Shown: in pieces, positions 35,506-43,100 of the stretch
How the letters are laid out: the number at the start of each line of letters is the position of its first letter
Numbering within the stretch: position 1 is the stretch's first letter
Source of the DNA: Pseudomonas sp. S37
GTDB lineage: Bacteria; Pseudomonadota; Gammaproteobacteria; Pseudomonadales; Pseudomonadaceae
Assembly (NCBI RefSeq): GCF_016658545.1
Contig: NZ_JACVZC010000046.1
Location: 1-43,100 of the forward strand
Direction: 5' to 3'
Length of the DNA stretch: 43,100 nucleotides
Notes under the pieces: generated by a model
Seen by the model: only the letters and a program-made list of their open reading frames with translations
Told to the model about the DNA's origin: nothing
Databases searched by the model: none
Position numbers and translations under genes: made by a program

Positions 35506-36831
35506 ATGACTGCCATCGATACCGCTCGCCCGCCCCGGTTCAGCCGCGGCGACCACCGGACCTTGGGCCTGGCGGCGTTGGGCGGCGCGCTGGAAATCTA
35601 CGACTTCATCATTTTCGTATTCTTTGCGCTGACCCTCAGCCAGCTGTTCTTCCCGCCCGAAATGCCCGAATGGCTGCGCTTGCTGCAAAGCTTCGGCATT
35701 TTCGTCACCGGTTACCTGGCGCGGCCACTGGGCGGCATCCTGATGGCGCACTTTGCCGACCACCTCGGGCGCAAGCGGGTGTTCAGCCTGAGCATCCTGA
35801 TGATGGCCCTGCCGTGCCTGCTGATCGGGGTGATGCCGACCTACGCCGACATTGGCTACGCTGCGCCGCTGATCCTGCTGGCCCTGCGCATCCTGCAGGG
35901 TGCTGCCGTGGGCGGTGAAGTGCCGAGTGCCTGGACCTTCGTCGCCGAGCACGCACCCAGCGGGCGGCGTGGCTATGCCCTTGGCTTTCTGCAGGCCGGG
36001 CTGACCTTTGGCTATTTGCTGGGGGCGTTGACCGCGACCCTGCTGGCGCAGCTGTTCAGCCCGCAGGAAATCCTCGACTACGCCTGGCGCTACCCGTTCC
36101 TGCTGGGAGGGGTGTTTGGAGTGATTGGTGTGTGGTTGCGCCGCTGGCTGAGCGAAACACCCGTGTTCCTGGCCCTGCGCGCGCGTCAGGAGCAACCCGT
36201 GACGTTTCCGCTACGGCGTGTGCTCGGCGAGCACCGCCGGGCCTTGATCCCGGCCGCGCTGCTGACGTGTGTGCTGACGTCGGCGGTAGTAGTGCTGGTG
36301 GTGATCACCCCGACGGTGATGCAACAGCGCTTCGGTATGACTGCCGGGCACACCTTTGCCCTGAGTAGTGTGGGTATCGTCTTCCTCAACATTGGCTGCG
36401 TGCTGGCCGGGCTGCTGGTCGACCGTGTGGGCGCCTGGCGTGCGCTGATGCTCTACAGCCTGTTGCTGCCACTGGGAGTCGGCGCGTTGTACGCCAGCCT
36501 GGTGGGGCAGTGGGGCATGACCTGGCTGGCCTACGCGCTGGCGGGGTTGAGCTGCGGCGTGGTGGGGGTGGTACCGTCGGTGATGGTCGGCCTGTTCCCG
36601 GCCGAGATCCGTGTGTCGGGCATTTCCTTTACCTACAACGTGGCCTACGCGCTGTGGGCCAGTACCACGCCGCTGGCACTGATTGCGCTGATGCCGTGGA
36701 GCCCGTGGGTGTGTGTCGGGTTTTGTCTGATCATGGGGGCGGTGGGGCTGCTGACGGCCTTGTATTTCGGGCGTCGTGAGCCATTGGCGTTCGCCGCGGA
36801 GCCGATGCCGGTCATGTGTGGTGACAAATGA
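35506..36831 (+). CDS. MFS transporter, metabolite:H+ symporter (MHS) family
   Basis: A 441-aa inner-membrane protein with about 12 hydrophobic helices. Family marks: LGGALEIYDFIIFVFFALTL split across the first helix, the loop 2-3 motif HFADHLGRKRVF, ILQGAAVGGEVPSAWTFVAEH, and FPAEIRVSGISFTYNVAYA near helix 10. MHS carriers import small organic acids or betaine-like solutes with protons; the substrate cannot be read here. The ribosome site before ATG 35506 is weak. A short inverted repeat (agggcaa at 35447, ttgccct at 35477) flanks a TATGCT sequence in the 72-bp upstream gap. No evident link to pyoverdine. Confidence 0.85.
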   Translation: MTAIDTARPPRFSRGDHRTLGLAALGGALEIYDFIIFVFFALTLSQLFFPPEMPEWLRLLQSFGIFVTGYLARPLGGILMAHFADHLGRKRVFSLSILMMALPCLLIGVMPTYADIGYAAPLILLALRILQGAAVGGEVPSAWTFVAEHAPSGRRGYALGFLQAGLTFGYLLGALTATLLAQLFSPQEILDYAWRYPFLLGGVFGVIGVWLRRWLSETPVFLALRARQEQPVTFPLRRVLGEHRRALIPAALLTCVLTSAVVVLVVITPTVMQQRFGMTAGHTFALSSVGIVFLNIGCVLAGLLVDRVGAWRALMLYSLLLPLGVGALYASLVGQWGMTWLAYALAGLSCGVVGVVPSVMVGLFPAEIRVSGISFTYNVAYALWASTTPLALIALMPWSPWVCVGFCLIMGAVGLLTALYFGRREPLAFAAEPMPVMCGDK

Positions 36832-36868
36832 ACATGTAGCGGTCCCGGTTTCCGCACGACGCCGCCTT

Positions 36869-36984
36869 TGTAGGAGCGGCCTTGTGTCGCGATCGGGCTG
36901 CGCAGCAGCCCCAGGATCTTGGCCCCGGCACAAATTGCTGGGGGCCGCTATGCGGCCCGATCGCGACACAAGGCCGCTCCTACA
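36869..36984. repeat. REP-like inverted repeat pair
   Basis: Two 30-base arms (36869-36898 beginning tgtaggagcggcc; 36955-36984 ending ggccgctcctaca) are exact reverse complements, separated by 56 bases. The sequence type is a familiar intergenic repeat of P. putida-group genomes. It lies between the MFS gene and the ETF-QO terminator. Confidence 0.8.
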
Positions 36985-37000
36985 ACGACCGCACATGGCC

Positions 37001-37042
37001 AACAAAAAGCCCCCGGCTCGTGAGAACCGGGGGCTTTTTGTT
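37001..37042. terminator. Bidirectional intrinsic terminator
   Basis: A 16-bp stem (aacaaaaagcccccgg / ccgggggctttttgtt) with a 10-nt loop gives a T-run on both strands. It lies 16 bases past the ETF-QO stop and also stops rightward transcripts from the MFS side. Confidence 0.9.
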
Positions 37043-37058
37043 ATCGCAAGGCAGGGCC

Positions 37059-38723
37059 TTACATGTTCGGGTAGTTCGGCCCACCCGCGCCTTCAGGGGT
37101 AACCCAGGTGATGTTCTGGGCCGGGTCCTTGATGTCGCAGGTCTTGCAGTGCACGCAGTTCTGCGCGTTGATCTGGAAGCGCTTGTTGCCGTCTTCCTGG
37201 GTGACCACTTCGTACACGCCCGCCGGGCAGTAACGCTGGGCCGGCTCGTCGTACAGCGGCAGGTTGCTGGCGATCGGCACGTTGGGGTCGGTCAGCTTCA
37301 GGTGGCAGGGTTGTTCCTCTTCGTGGTTGGTGCTGGAGAGGAATACCGAGCTGAGCTTGTCGAAGCTGAGCTTGCCGTCCGGTTTCGGGTAGTCGATCTT
37401 CTGCGAGTCGGCCGCCAGCTTCAGGCAGGCATAGTCCGGCTTGGTGTCGTGCAGGGTGAACGGCAGCTTGCCGCCGAACCAGTTCTGGTCGACATAGTTG
37501 AACGCCGCGCCCAGCAGCGGGCCGAACTTGTGCATGGCCGGGCCGAAATTGCGGCTGGCGAACAGTTCTTCGTACAGCCAGCTGGCCTTGAAGGCGCTGA
37601 CGTAGCCATTCAGCTGGTCACCGCCTTCGCTGCCGGCGATCAGGGCATCGGCTACCGCGTCGGCGGCAAGCATGCCGGACTTCATCGCGGTGTGGCTGCC
37701 CTTGATCTTGGCCACGTTCATGGTGCCCAGGTCGCAACCGATCAGTGCACCGCCATTGAAGACCATTTTCGGCAGCGAGTTGATGCCACCCTTGGCCAGG
37801 GCGCGGGCGCCGTAGCTGATGCGCTTGCCGCCTTCGAGGTATTGGCTGATCACCGGGTGGTGCTTGAGGCGCTGGAACTCGTCGAACGGCGACAGGTACG
37901 GGTTGGCGTAGGACAGGTCGACGATCAGGCCGACCACCACCTGGTTGTTTTCAAGGTGGTAGAGGAACGAACCACCGGTGTTGTCCTTGGCCATTACGTC
38001 GAGCGGCCAGCCAGCGGTGTGCACCACCAGGCCTTGCTCGTGCTTGGCCGGGTCGATTTCCCAGATTTCCTTCAGGCCGATGCCGTAGTGCTGGACGTCG
38101 GACTCGTTATCGAGGTTGAAGCGCTTGATCAACTGCTTGCCGATATGGCCACGGCAGCCTTCGGCGAACAGGGTGTACTTGCCACGCAGCTCCATGCCCG
38201 GGGTGTACATGCCGTCTTTCGGGTTGCCTTCACGGTCCACACCCATGTCGCCGGTGACGATACCGCGCACCACGCCGTTTTCATCGAACAGCGCTTCCTG
38301 GGCGGCGAAGCCCGGGTAGACTTCCACGCCCAGGTTTTCGGCCTGCTGGGCCAGCCAGCGGCACAGGTTGCCCAACGAGATGATGTAGTTGCCATGGTTG
38401 TGCATGGTCTTGGGCACGAACAGGTCAGGCACCTTGGTGGCGCTGCCGGCATCCTTGAGCACGTAGATGTCGTCGCGCTTCACTTCGGTGTTCAGCGGTG
38501 CGCCGAGTTCTTTCCAGTCAGGGAACAGCTCGTTCAGGGCGCGGGGCTCGAACACCGCGCCGGAGAGGATGTGAGCGCCGACTTCAGAGCCTTTTTCCAC
38601 CACGCAGACGCTGATTTCGCTACCGGCTTCGGCGGCCTTCTGCTTCAGGCGGCAGGCGGCGGACAGGCCCGCCGGGCCGGCGCCGACGATGACCACGTCG
38701 AATTCCATGTATTCGCGTTCCAC
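37059..38723 (-). CDS. Electron-transfer-flavoprotein:ubiquinone oxidoreductase
   Basis: A 554-aa membrane-associated FAD/iron-sulfur enzyme passing electrons from ETF to ubiquinone during fatty-acid and amino-acid oxidation. The N-terminal FAD motif is VVIVGAGPAGLSAACRL; the middle carries the quinone-binding region; the C-terminal 4Fe-4S cluster cysteines are in RYCPAGVYEV and NCVHCKTCDIKDPAQN. I prefer the GTG start at 38723 (V/MEREYMEFDVV), because AGGAGA (38730-38735) lies six bases upstream; the open frame continues to an ATG at 38744. It is divergent from etfBA with a PsrA-like operator between. Confidence 0.95.
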   Translation of the reverse strand: MEREYMEFDVVIVGAGPAGLSAACRLKQKAAEAGSEISVCVVEKGSEVGAHILSGAVFEPRALNELFPDWKELGAPLNTEVKRDDIYVLKDAGSATKVPDLFVPKTMHNHGNYIISLGNLCRWLAQQAENLGVEVYPGFAAQEALFDENGVVRGIVTGDMGVDREGNPKDGMYTPGMELRGKYTLFAEGCRGHIGKQLIKRFNLDNESDVQHYGIGLKEIWEIDPAKHEQGLVVHTAGWPLDVMAKDNTGGSFLYHLENNQVVVGLIVDLSYANPYLSPFDEFQRLKHHPVISQYLEGGKRISYGARALAKGGINSLPKMVFNGGALIGCDLGTMNVAKIKGSHTAMKSGMLAADAVADALIAGSEGGDQLNGYVSAFKASWLYEELFASRNFGPAMHKFGPLLGAAFNYVDQNWFGGKLPFTLHDTKPDYACLKLAADSQKIDYPKPDGKLSFDKLSSVFLSSTNHEEEQPCHLKLTDPNVPIASNLPLYDEPAQRYCPAGVYEVVTQEDGNKRFQINAQNCVHCKTCDIKDPAQNITWVTPEGAGGPNYPNM

Positions 38724-39273
38724 AGGTTCTCTCCTACTCATCAAGGCTCGTGCTGTTGCTTTGTCTTATGGGTGCTTGCGCACAGTGGCTCATCACGGGA
38801 GCGAAACTGTAGCTGCGCAAATGACGGACTACACCGTTTTGTCTTGGCCGCGCATTATATCTACACCACTTGGCGGGTCCAATACAAACGTTTGTTTGAA
38901 TTTGCCGCAGGCCAGTAAAATCACAGGAACGCGGCTGGAGGGTGACCGATTTGCCGTATTGACCGGATTGGGTGTTACGGTCAAGATACGAGCGGTTTTA
39001 CGTTCGCCGTAGGCTTGCAGCCGGGCGCAGGTACACCTCTAAAGACCAGGTGTGGAGCAGGGTTTTGCGGGCTTAGGCCGGTTTGTAGTGGAGTTTACAC
39101 GCCACGACAGGAAATGACCCGTGAGTATTTGTCGCAAGAGTCCGGACAAGACTGTTCGGTCACAGTGAAGATACTGCCTCCCGATACGTTTTTAGAGGTG
39201 CCCTTGTACCCACGCGCATCGCTGGGCTCTGCCCCAGGCGACTATCTATTCACCGGAGAGTAACGAGGAATCC
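38724..39273. other. Divergent regulatory region between ETF-QO and etfBA
   Basis: A 550-bp stretch without a convincing gene; short open frames (for example 39015-39263) lack ribosome sites and recognisable domains. It contains the PsrA-like site at 38885-38898 and a 10-bp inverted repeat (cacctctaaa at 39034-39043, tttagaggtg at 39191-39200) of unknown meaning. Lower GC than neighbours, as expected for promoters of both transcripts. Confidence 0.6.
38885..38898. promoter_or_regulatory. PsrA-like operator
   Basis: CAAAC-GTTT-GTTTG fits the C/GAAAC-N2-4-GTTTG/C site of the TetR-family fatty-acid regulator PsrA. etf genes are reported PsrA targets in P. aeruginosa, as I recall. It lies 162 bases before ETF-QO and 375 before etfB. 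Confidence 0.5.
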
Positions 39274-40023
39274 ATGAAGGTTCTTGTAGCTGTCAAACGA
39301 GTGGTCGACTACAACGTCAAGGTTCGCGTCAAAGCGGACAACTCCGGCGTCGACCTTGCTAACGTCAAGATGTCCATGAACCCCTTCTGCGAAATCGCCG
39401 TCGAGGAAGCCGTCCGCCTGAAGGAAAAAGGCGTGGCCACCGAGATCGTCGTGGTTTCCGTCGGCCCGACCACTGCCCAGGAGCAACTGCGTACCGCCCT
39501 GGCCCTGGGTGCCGACCGTGCCATCCTGGTCGAAGCCGCCGATGAACTGAACTCCCTGGCCGTGGCCAAGGCGCTGAAAGCCGTTGTCGACAAGGAGCAG
39601 CCGCAGCTGGTCATCCTCGGCAAGCAGGCCATCGACAGCGACAACAACCAGACCGGCCAGATGCTGGCTGCGCTGACCGGCTATGCCCAGGGCACCTTCG
39701 CCTCCAAGGTGGAAGTGGCTGGCGACAAGCTGAACGTCACCCGTGAAATCGACGGCGGCCTGCAGACTGTGGCACTGAACCTGCCTGCCATCGTCACTAC
39801 CGACCTGCGCCTGAACGAGCCACGCTACGCGTCGCTGCCGAACATCATGAAGGCCAAGAAGAAGCCGCTGGAGACCGTTACTCCAGACGCGCTGGGCGTT
39901 TCCCTCGCCTCCACCAACAAGACCCTGAAGGTTGAAGCCCCGGCTGCCCGCAGCGCAGGCATCAAGGTCAAATCGGTGGTCGAACTGGTCGAGAAGCTGA
40001 AGAACGAAGCGAAGGTAATCTAA
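39274..40023 (+). CDS. etfB: Electron transfer flavoprotein, beta subunit
   Basis: A 249-aa protein starting [20 protein letters not shown]. Typical ETF-beta features include [44 protein letters not shown] and [20 protein letters not shown], the recognition loop for partner dehydrogenases. With EtfA it forms the soluble FAD/AMP heterodimer that takes electrons from acyl-CoA dehydrogenases. A GAGGA ribosome site lies about eight bases before the ATG. The etfA ATG follows its TAA with no gap. Confidence 0.97.
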   Translation: MKVLVAVKRVVDYNVKVRVKADNSGVDLANVKMSMNPFCEIAVEEAVRLKEKGVATEIVVVSVGPTTAQEQLRTALALGADRAILVEAADELNSLAVAKALKAVVDKEQPQLVILGKQAIDSDNNQTGQMLAALTGYAQGTFASKVEVAGDKLNVTREIDGGLQTVALNLPAIVTTDLRLNEPRYASLPNIMKAKKKPLETVTPDALGVSLASTNKTLKVEAPAARSAGIKVKSVVELVEKLKNEAKVI

Positions 40024-40953
40024 ATGACTATCCTGGTTGTCGCTGAATACGAAAACGGTGCCGTAGCCCCGGCCACCCTGAACACTGTCGCCGCTGCCGC
40101 CAAGATCGGTGGTGATGTGCACGTGCTGGTCGCTGGCCAGAACGTGGGCGGCGTTGCCGAATCCGCTGCCAAGATCGCTGGCGTGGCCAAGGTACTGGTT
40201 GCCGATAACGCCGCCTACGCCCACGTGCTGCCAGAGAACGTCGCGCCGCTGATCAAAGAGCTGGCAAGCGGTTACAGCCACGTGCTGGCCCCGGCCACCA
40301 CCAACGGCAAGAACATCCTGCCGCGCGTTGCCGCGCTGCTGGACGTGGACCAGATCTCCGAGATCATCTCGGTCGAGTCCGCCGACACCTTCAAGCGCCC
40401 GATCTACGCCGGTAACGCCATTGCCACCGTGCAGTCGAGCGCTGCGGTCAAGGTCATCACCGTGCGTACCACCGGTTTCGACCCGGTCGCTGCCGAAGGT
40501 GGCTCGGCTGCCGTTGAAGCTGTTGGCGCTGCCCACAACGCCGGCATCTCGGCCTTCGTCGGCGAAGAGCTGGCCAAGTCCGACCGCCCTGAGCTGACCG
40601 CTGCCAAGATCGTCGTGTCTGGCGGCCGTGGCATGGGCAACGGTGACAACTTCAAGCACCTGTACAGCCTGGCCGACAAGCTCGGTGCTGCGGTGGGTGC
40701 CTCGCGTGCCGCCGTCGACGCCGGTTTCGTGCCGAACGACATGCAGGTCGGCCAGACCGGCAAGATCGTTGCGCCACAGCTGTACATCGCCGTCGGTATC
40801 TCCGGCGCGATCCAGCACCTGGCCGGCATGAAAGACTCCAAGGTGATCGTTGCGATCAACAAGGACGAAGAAGCGCCGATCTTCCAGGTAGCCGACTACG
40901 GCCTGGTCGCTGACCTGTTCGAAGCGGTTCCGGAGCTGGAAAAGCTGGTCTGA
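40024..40953 (+). CDS. etfA: Electron transfer flavoprotein, alpha subunit
   Basis: A 309-aa protein. The C-terminal FAD-binding domain shows [63 protein letters not shown] and [19 protein letters not shown], all family hallmarks. It pairs with EtfB and delivers electrons to ETF-QO encoded on the opposite strand nearby. The start directly follows the etfB stop, and the ribosome site lies in the end of etfB (gaagg). A strong terminator follows. Confidence 0.97.
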   Translation: MTILVVAEYENGAVAPATLNTVAAAAKIGGDVHVLVAGQNVGGVAESAAKIAGVAKVLVADNAAYAHVLPENVAPLIKELASGYSHVLAPATTNGKNILPRVAALLDVDQISEIISVESADTFKRPIYAGNAIATVQSSAAVKVITVRTTGFDPVAAEGGSAAVEAVGAAHNAGISAFVGEELAKSDRPELTAAKIVVSGGRGMGNGDNFKHLYSLADKLGAAVGASRAAVDAGFVPNDMQVGQTGKIVAPQLYIAVGISGAIQHLAGMKDSKVIVAINKDEEAPIFQVADYGLVADLFEAVPELEKLV

Positions 40954-40973
40954 TCCGCCTGCTTCACTTATAA

Positions 40974-41009
40974 AGAACCCGGCCCTCGTACAGGGGGCCG
41001 GGTTTTTTT
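40974..41009 (+). terminator. Intrinsic terminator of etfBA
   Basis: Stem aacccggcc/ggccgggtt with a short loop, followed by seven T's (41003-41009), 21 bases after the etfA stop. Confidence 0.9.
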
Positions 41010-41028
41010 ATGGGTTAAGGAGCGAGGG

Positions 41029-41850
41029 ATGACGTTGAGCGGAACGGGCAGGGTGCTGGCATGTGTGGCACTGTTGATGCCACCACTGGCCATGGCCGCA
41101 GGCAAATGCGAGCGCCTGGTGGCCACCGGCAGCCCCGATGCGCCGCCTTATTCGTGGCAAGACCCGAAAGACCCGAAACACCTGATCGGCGCCAACGTCG
41201 ACCTGTTGCGCCAGGTGGCTGGCGAGTTGGGTGTGAAGGTGGAAGTGCTGAATGCCGGCCGTCGCGACCAGGCGCTGGAAGAAGTGCGCAGCGGGCGCAT
41301 GGACCTGCTGCTCGACACCCCCATGCAGGTAGAGCAACTGACTGCGCTGGATTACATCCATCCGCCGTTGCAACTCAATGAATACCTGGTGTGGACCCGT
41401 CACGATGCCGAGTTGACCTTCGACGGCCCGGCAGACCTGGCCCGGTACCAGGGCAGCTTGTCCGAGCGTGCACGGCTGACCCCGGCCTTTACCGCCTTCG
41501 CCAAGGCCCAGCTCAAGCTGGTGCCCGCGCAAAACCTGACCCAGGCGTTCCAGAAACTGGTGCTCGGCCAGGTGGATTATGTGCTGGCAGGCCGCTATTC
41601 CGGTATGGCCATGGCGCAGAGCCTGGGCATGAGCAATGACCTGATCGCCCGCGGCCTGCCGGTGGATCGCCCGGGCCTGTACCTGGCGCTATCGCACAAC
41701 TCCGCCTGCAATGACAGCTGGTTGCGTGGGCAATTGGCGAAAAAACTGACAGAATTGCCGATCTCCGGCGCGTCAGAGGCGGTGCTGCAACGTAATGTCG
41801 AGCGCTGGAAAGCGCAGTTGCAGGTACCGGCGGACGCCCCCAAACACTAG
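41029..41850 (+). CDS. Periplasmic solute-binding protein (SBP family 3-like)
   Basis: A 273-aa protein with a signal peptide (VLACVALLMPPLAMA, cut before AGKCERLV). The mature part follows the amino-acid-binding SBP layout: RLVATGSPDAPPYSWQDP at the start, IGANVDLLRQVAGELGVKVEVL, then RSGRMDLLLDTPMQVEQL and VLGQVDYVLAGRYSGM. The ribosome site AAGGAG (41017-41022) supports ATG 41029. No permease or ATPase gene is adjacent, so it may be an orphan or sensor-type binding protein; the ligand is unknown. It leads a probable operon with the two lipoprotein genes, nine bases upstream of the next start. Confidence 0.8.
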   Translation: MTLSGTGRVLACVALLMPPLAMAAGKCERLVATGSPDAPPYSWQDPKDPKHLIGANVDLLRQVAGELGVKVEVLNAGRRDQALEEVRSGRMDLLLDTPMQVEQLTALDYIHPPLQLNEYLVWTRHDAELTFDGPADLARYQGSLSERARLTPAFTAFAKAQLKLVPAQNLTQAFQKLVLGQVDYVLAGRYSGMAMAQSLGMSNDLIARGLPVDRPGLYLALSHNSACNDSWLRGQLAKKLTELPISGASEAVLQRNVERWKAQLQVPADAPKH

Positions 41851-41859
41851 GAAGATTGC

Positions 41860-42213
41860 GTGAGAACCCAACCACTAATCCTTGCCCTGGCCGCGCTCGG
41901 CCTGGCTGGCTGCGCCAATGACCCGGCCCCTGTCGAGCAGATGCGCATTTCCGAACAGGCACTGGAACAGGCCAGGGCAGTCGGTGCCACCGAACAGGTC
42001 GAAACGCTGAAGCTGGCGGAAGACAAGCTGGCCCGGGCCAAAAGCAACATGCTGACTGAAGACTACCGCGATGCGCGCATGCGCGCCGAGCAGGCCGAGC
42101 TGGATGCGCGCCTGGCCGAGGCCCAGGTGCTGAACCAGAAGAGTGAAGAGCAGCTGCAGTTGCTGCAGACGCGGGTCAAGCGCCTGCGCAAGCAACTGGA
42201 GGTGCAGCCATGA
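41860..42213 (+). CDS. Small coiled-coil lipoprotein, DUF4398-like
   Basis: A 117-aa protein with lipobox LAGC (Cys18). After it lies a nearly continuous charged helix (about 30-115) with Ala/Glu/Leu/Arg repeats, likely a coiled coil. The start is GTG 41860 with AGGAAG upstream. The stop overlaps the next ATG by four bases (ATGA). It pairs with the OmpA-family lipoprotein, whose N-terminal half is similar in type; a role at the cell wall or outer membrane is inferred. Function unknown. Confidence 0.75.
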   Translation: MRTQPLILALAALGLAGCANDPAPVEQMRISEQALEQARAVGATEQVETLKLAEDKLARAKSNMLTEDYRDARMRAEQAELDARLAEAQVLNQKSEEQLQLLQTRVKRLRKQLEVQP

Positions 42214-43022
42214 ATGGTCGTACCCCTTTGGCTGCGTTGGTGTTGCTGGCGTTAACGGCCGGTTTGCAGGGTTGCGCCAGCCAGCGCAGCAGCGCCGCGC
42301 TCGATGACGCCACGGCTGCTTTCCAGAAGGTCAAGGATGATTCCGATGTGCTGCGCAGTGCGCCGCGTGACGTGATCCGCGCAGGCGAGTCGCTGGCGCG
42401 CGCCGAGCGGCTGTCCAGCTACATCGGCACCGGTTCCGATGTGCGCCATTACGCTTACCTCAGCCAGCGCTATAGCGAGATCGCCAGCGAGCATGCCAAG
42501 CTGGCGTTGAGCCAGGAGCGCCAGGCCAAGCTCGATCTGGAGCGTCAGCGCCTGCAGTTGGCCTTGCGCGAGGCCAAGCTGGCCAGCGTGCAACAGCAGG
42601 GCAAGTGGGTTGAGTCGCAGATTGCTGCGCTGGCCTCGGAACAGGCTGACCGTGGCCTGGTGATGACGTTGGGTGACGTGCTGTTCGACACCGGCAGCGC
42701 CGACCTGAAGAACTCCGCCAGCCGGACCGTGCTCAAGCTGGTGCAGTTCCTGCAACTGAACCCGCGCCGGGTGGTGCGTATCGAGGGTTATACCGACAGC
42801 ACCGGCGCCCCCGAGGACAACGTCAAGCTGTCGCGTGATCGGGCACAGTCCGTGGCTGACATGCTGGTGGACCTGGGTATCGACGAAAAACGCCTGCAGG
42901 TGGAAGGTTATGGCGACCAGTACCCCATCGAGGCCAATGCCTCGGAGCGGGGCAGGGCGCAGAATCGTCGGGTCGAGATTGTGTTCTCCGATGAAAAAGG
43001 CAAGCTCGCGCCGGCGCGCTGA
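42210..43022 (+). CDS. OmpA-family peptidoglycan-binding lipoprotein with DUF4398-like N-terminus
   Basis: A 270-aa protein with lipobox LQGC (Cys22), a long helical region (~35-145) and a C-terminal OmpA domain (~150-262). The OmpA domain shows VLFDTGSADL, IEGYTDSTG, SRDRAQSVADMLVDLGI and the peptidoglycan motif NASERGRAQNRRVEI. It probably tethers the outer membrane to peptidoglycan. Translationally coupled to the preceding lipoprotein. The sequence right after the stop has a small ggccgc/gcggcc hairpin, then runs into artefactual poly-G. Confidence 0.88.
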   Translation: MNGRTPLAALVLLALTAGLQGCASQRSSAALDDATAAFQKVKDDSDVLRSAPRDVIRAGESLARAERLSSYIGTGSDVRHYAYLSQRYSEIASEHAKLALSQERQAKLDLERQRLQLALREAKLASVQQQGKWVESQIAALASEQADRGLVMTLGDVLFDTGSADLKNSASRTVLKLVQFLQLNPRRVVRIEGYTDSTGAPEDNVKLSRDRAQSVADMLVDLGIDEKRLQVEGYGDQYPIEANASERGRAQNRRVEIVFSDEKGKLAPAR

Positions 43023-43048
43023 GCTTTGTGAGGCCGCCTTGCGGCCCT

Positions 43049-43100
43049 GGGGGGGGGGGGGCGGCCCCCCCCCCCCCCCGGCCCCGGGGGGGGGGGGGGG
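43049..43100. other. Poly-G/poly-C low-complexity end, probable artefact
   Basis: Runs of 13 G, 15 C, four C and 15 G fill the last 52 bases with almost no other base. This is unlike any genomic sequence nearby and typical of no-signal base calls at a contig edge. It should not be interpreted biologically. Confidence 0.85.

Noticed and set aside
36882..38918. 678-aa open frame on the + strand
   Set aside because: It is antisense to ETF-QO and runs through the REP element and the terminator; no recognisable protein features.
39015..39263. 82-aa open frame before etfB
   Set aside because: No ribosome site or domain and a composition like non-coding DNA; treated as part of the regulatory region.

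Overview
The window is high-GC DNA from a fluorescent Pseudomonas. Gene order and a REP-like element point to the P. putida group; this is inference from remembered synteny, as no search was run. It holds the 3' half of a pyoverdine siderophore locus, followed by the electron-transfer-flavoprotein genes and a small envelope operon.

Region 1 (1-19217, + strand): the end of one non-ribosomal peptide synthetase (NRPS), cut by the window start, a second complete 4109-aa NRPS joined by an ATGA overlap, and an HSL-type alpha/beta-hydrolase. Complete domain order is (A)-PCP-E-C-A-PCP // C-A-PCP-E-C-A-PCP-C-A-PCP-E. Specificity codes read by eye suggest D-Ser, Gly, D-Ser, Ser, and a D-configured basic residue (Lys-like, tentative). 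The last NRPS ends in an epimerisation domain and has no thioesterase.

Region 2 (19388-33453): uptake, maturation and export. On the - strand are fpvA (receptor with signalling domain), pvdE (inner-membrane exporter), ptaA (Tat-exported transaminase), pvdO and pvdM. On the + strand is pvdP (Tat-exported tyrosinase). Then pvdR-pvdT-opmQ (efflux) on the - strand. Four exact PvdS-type iron-starvation boxes (TAAAT-N16-CGT) precede pvdE, pvdM, pvdP and pvdR. Compared with P. aeruginosa PAO1, the pvdF, pvdN and fpvR genes are not at their expected places and ptaA sits between pvdO and pvdE.

Region 3 (33590-36831): a Fur-box-like sequence and an FpvI-like ECF sigma factor, then azurin on the opposite strand with its own near-perfect iron-starvation box (TAAAC-N16-CGT), a degenerate stand-alone receiver protein, and an MFS transporter.

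Region 4 (36832-43022): a REP-like palindrome, a bidirectional terminator, ETF-quinone oxidoreductase divergent from etfBA with a PsrA-like operator between them, a terminator, and a three-gene operon (periplasmic solute-binding protein, small DUF4398-like lipoprotein, OmpA-family lipoprotein). The last ~52 bases are poly-G/poly-C and look like a sequencing or assembly artefact.

How it fits together: NRPSs build the acylated peptide in the cytoplasm, PvdE exports it, and periplasmic PvdP, PvdO, PvdM and PtaA mature the chromophore and its side chain. PvdRT-OpmQ secretes or recycles the product, and FpvA takes up the ferric complex and probably signals to the FpvI-like sigma factor. The strongest new observation is that azurin, a periplasmic copper redox protein, appears wired into the same iron-starvation promoter class.
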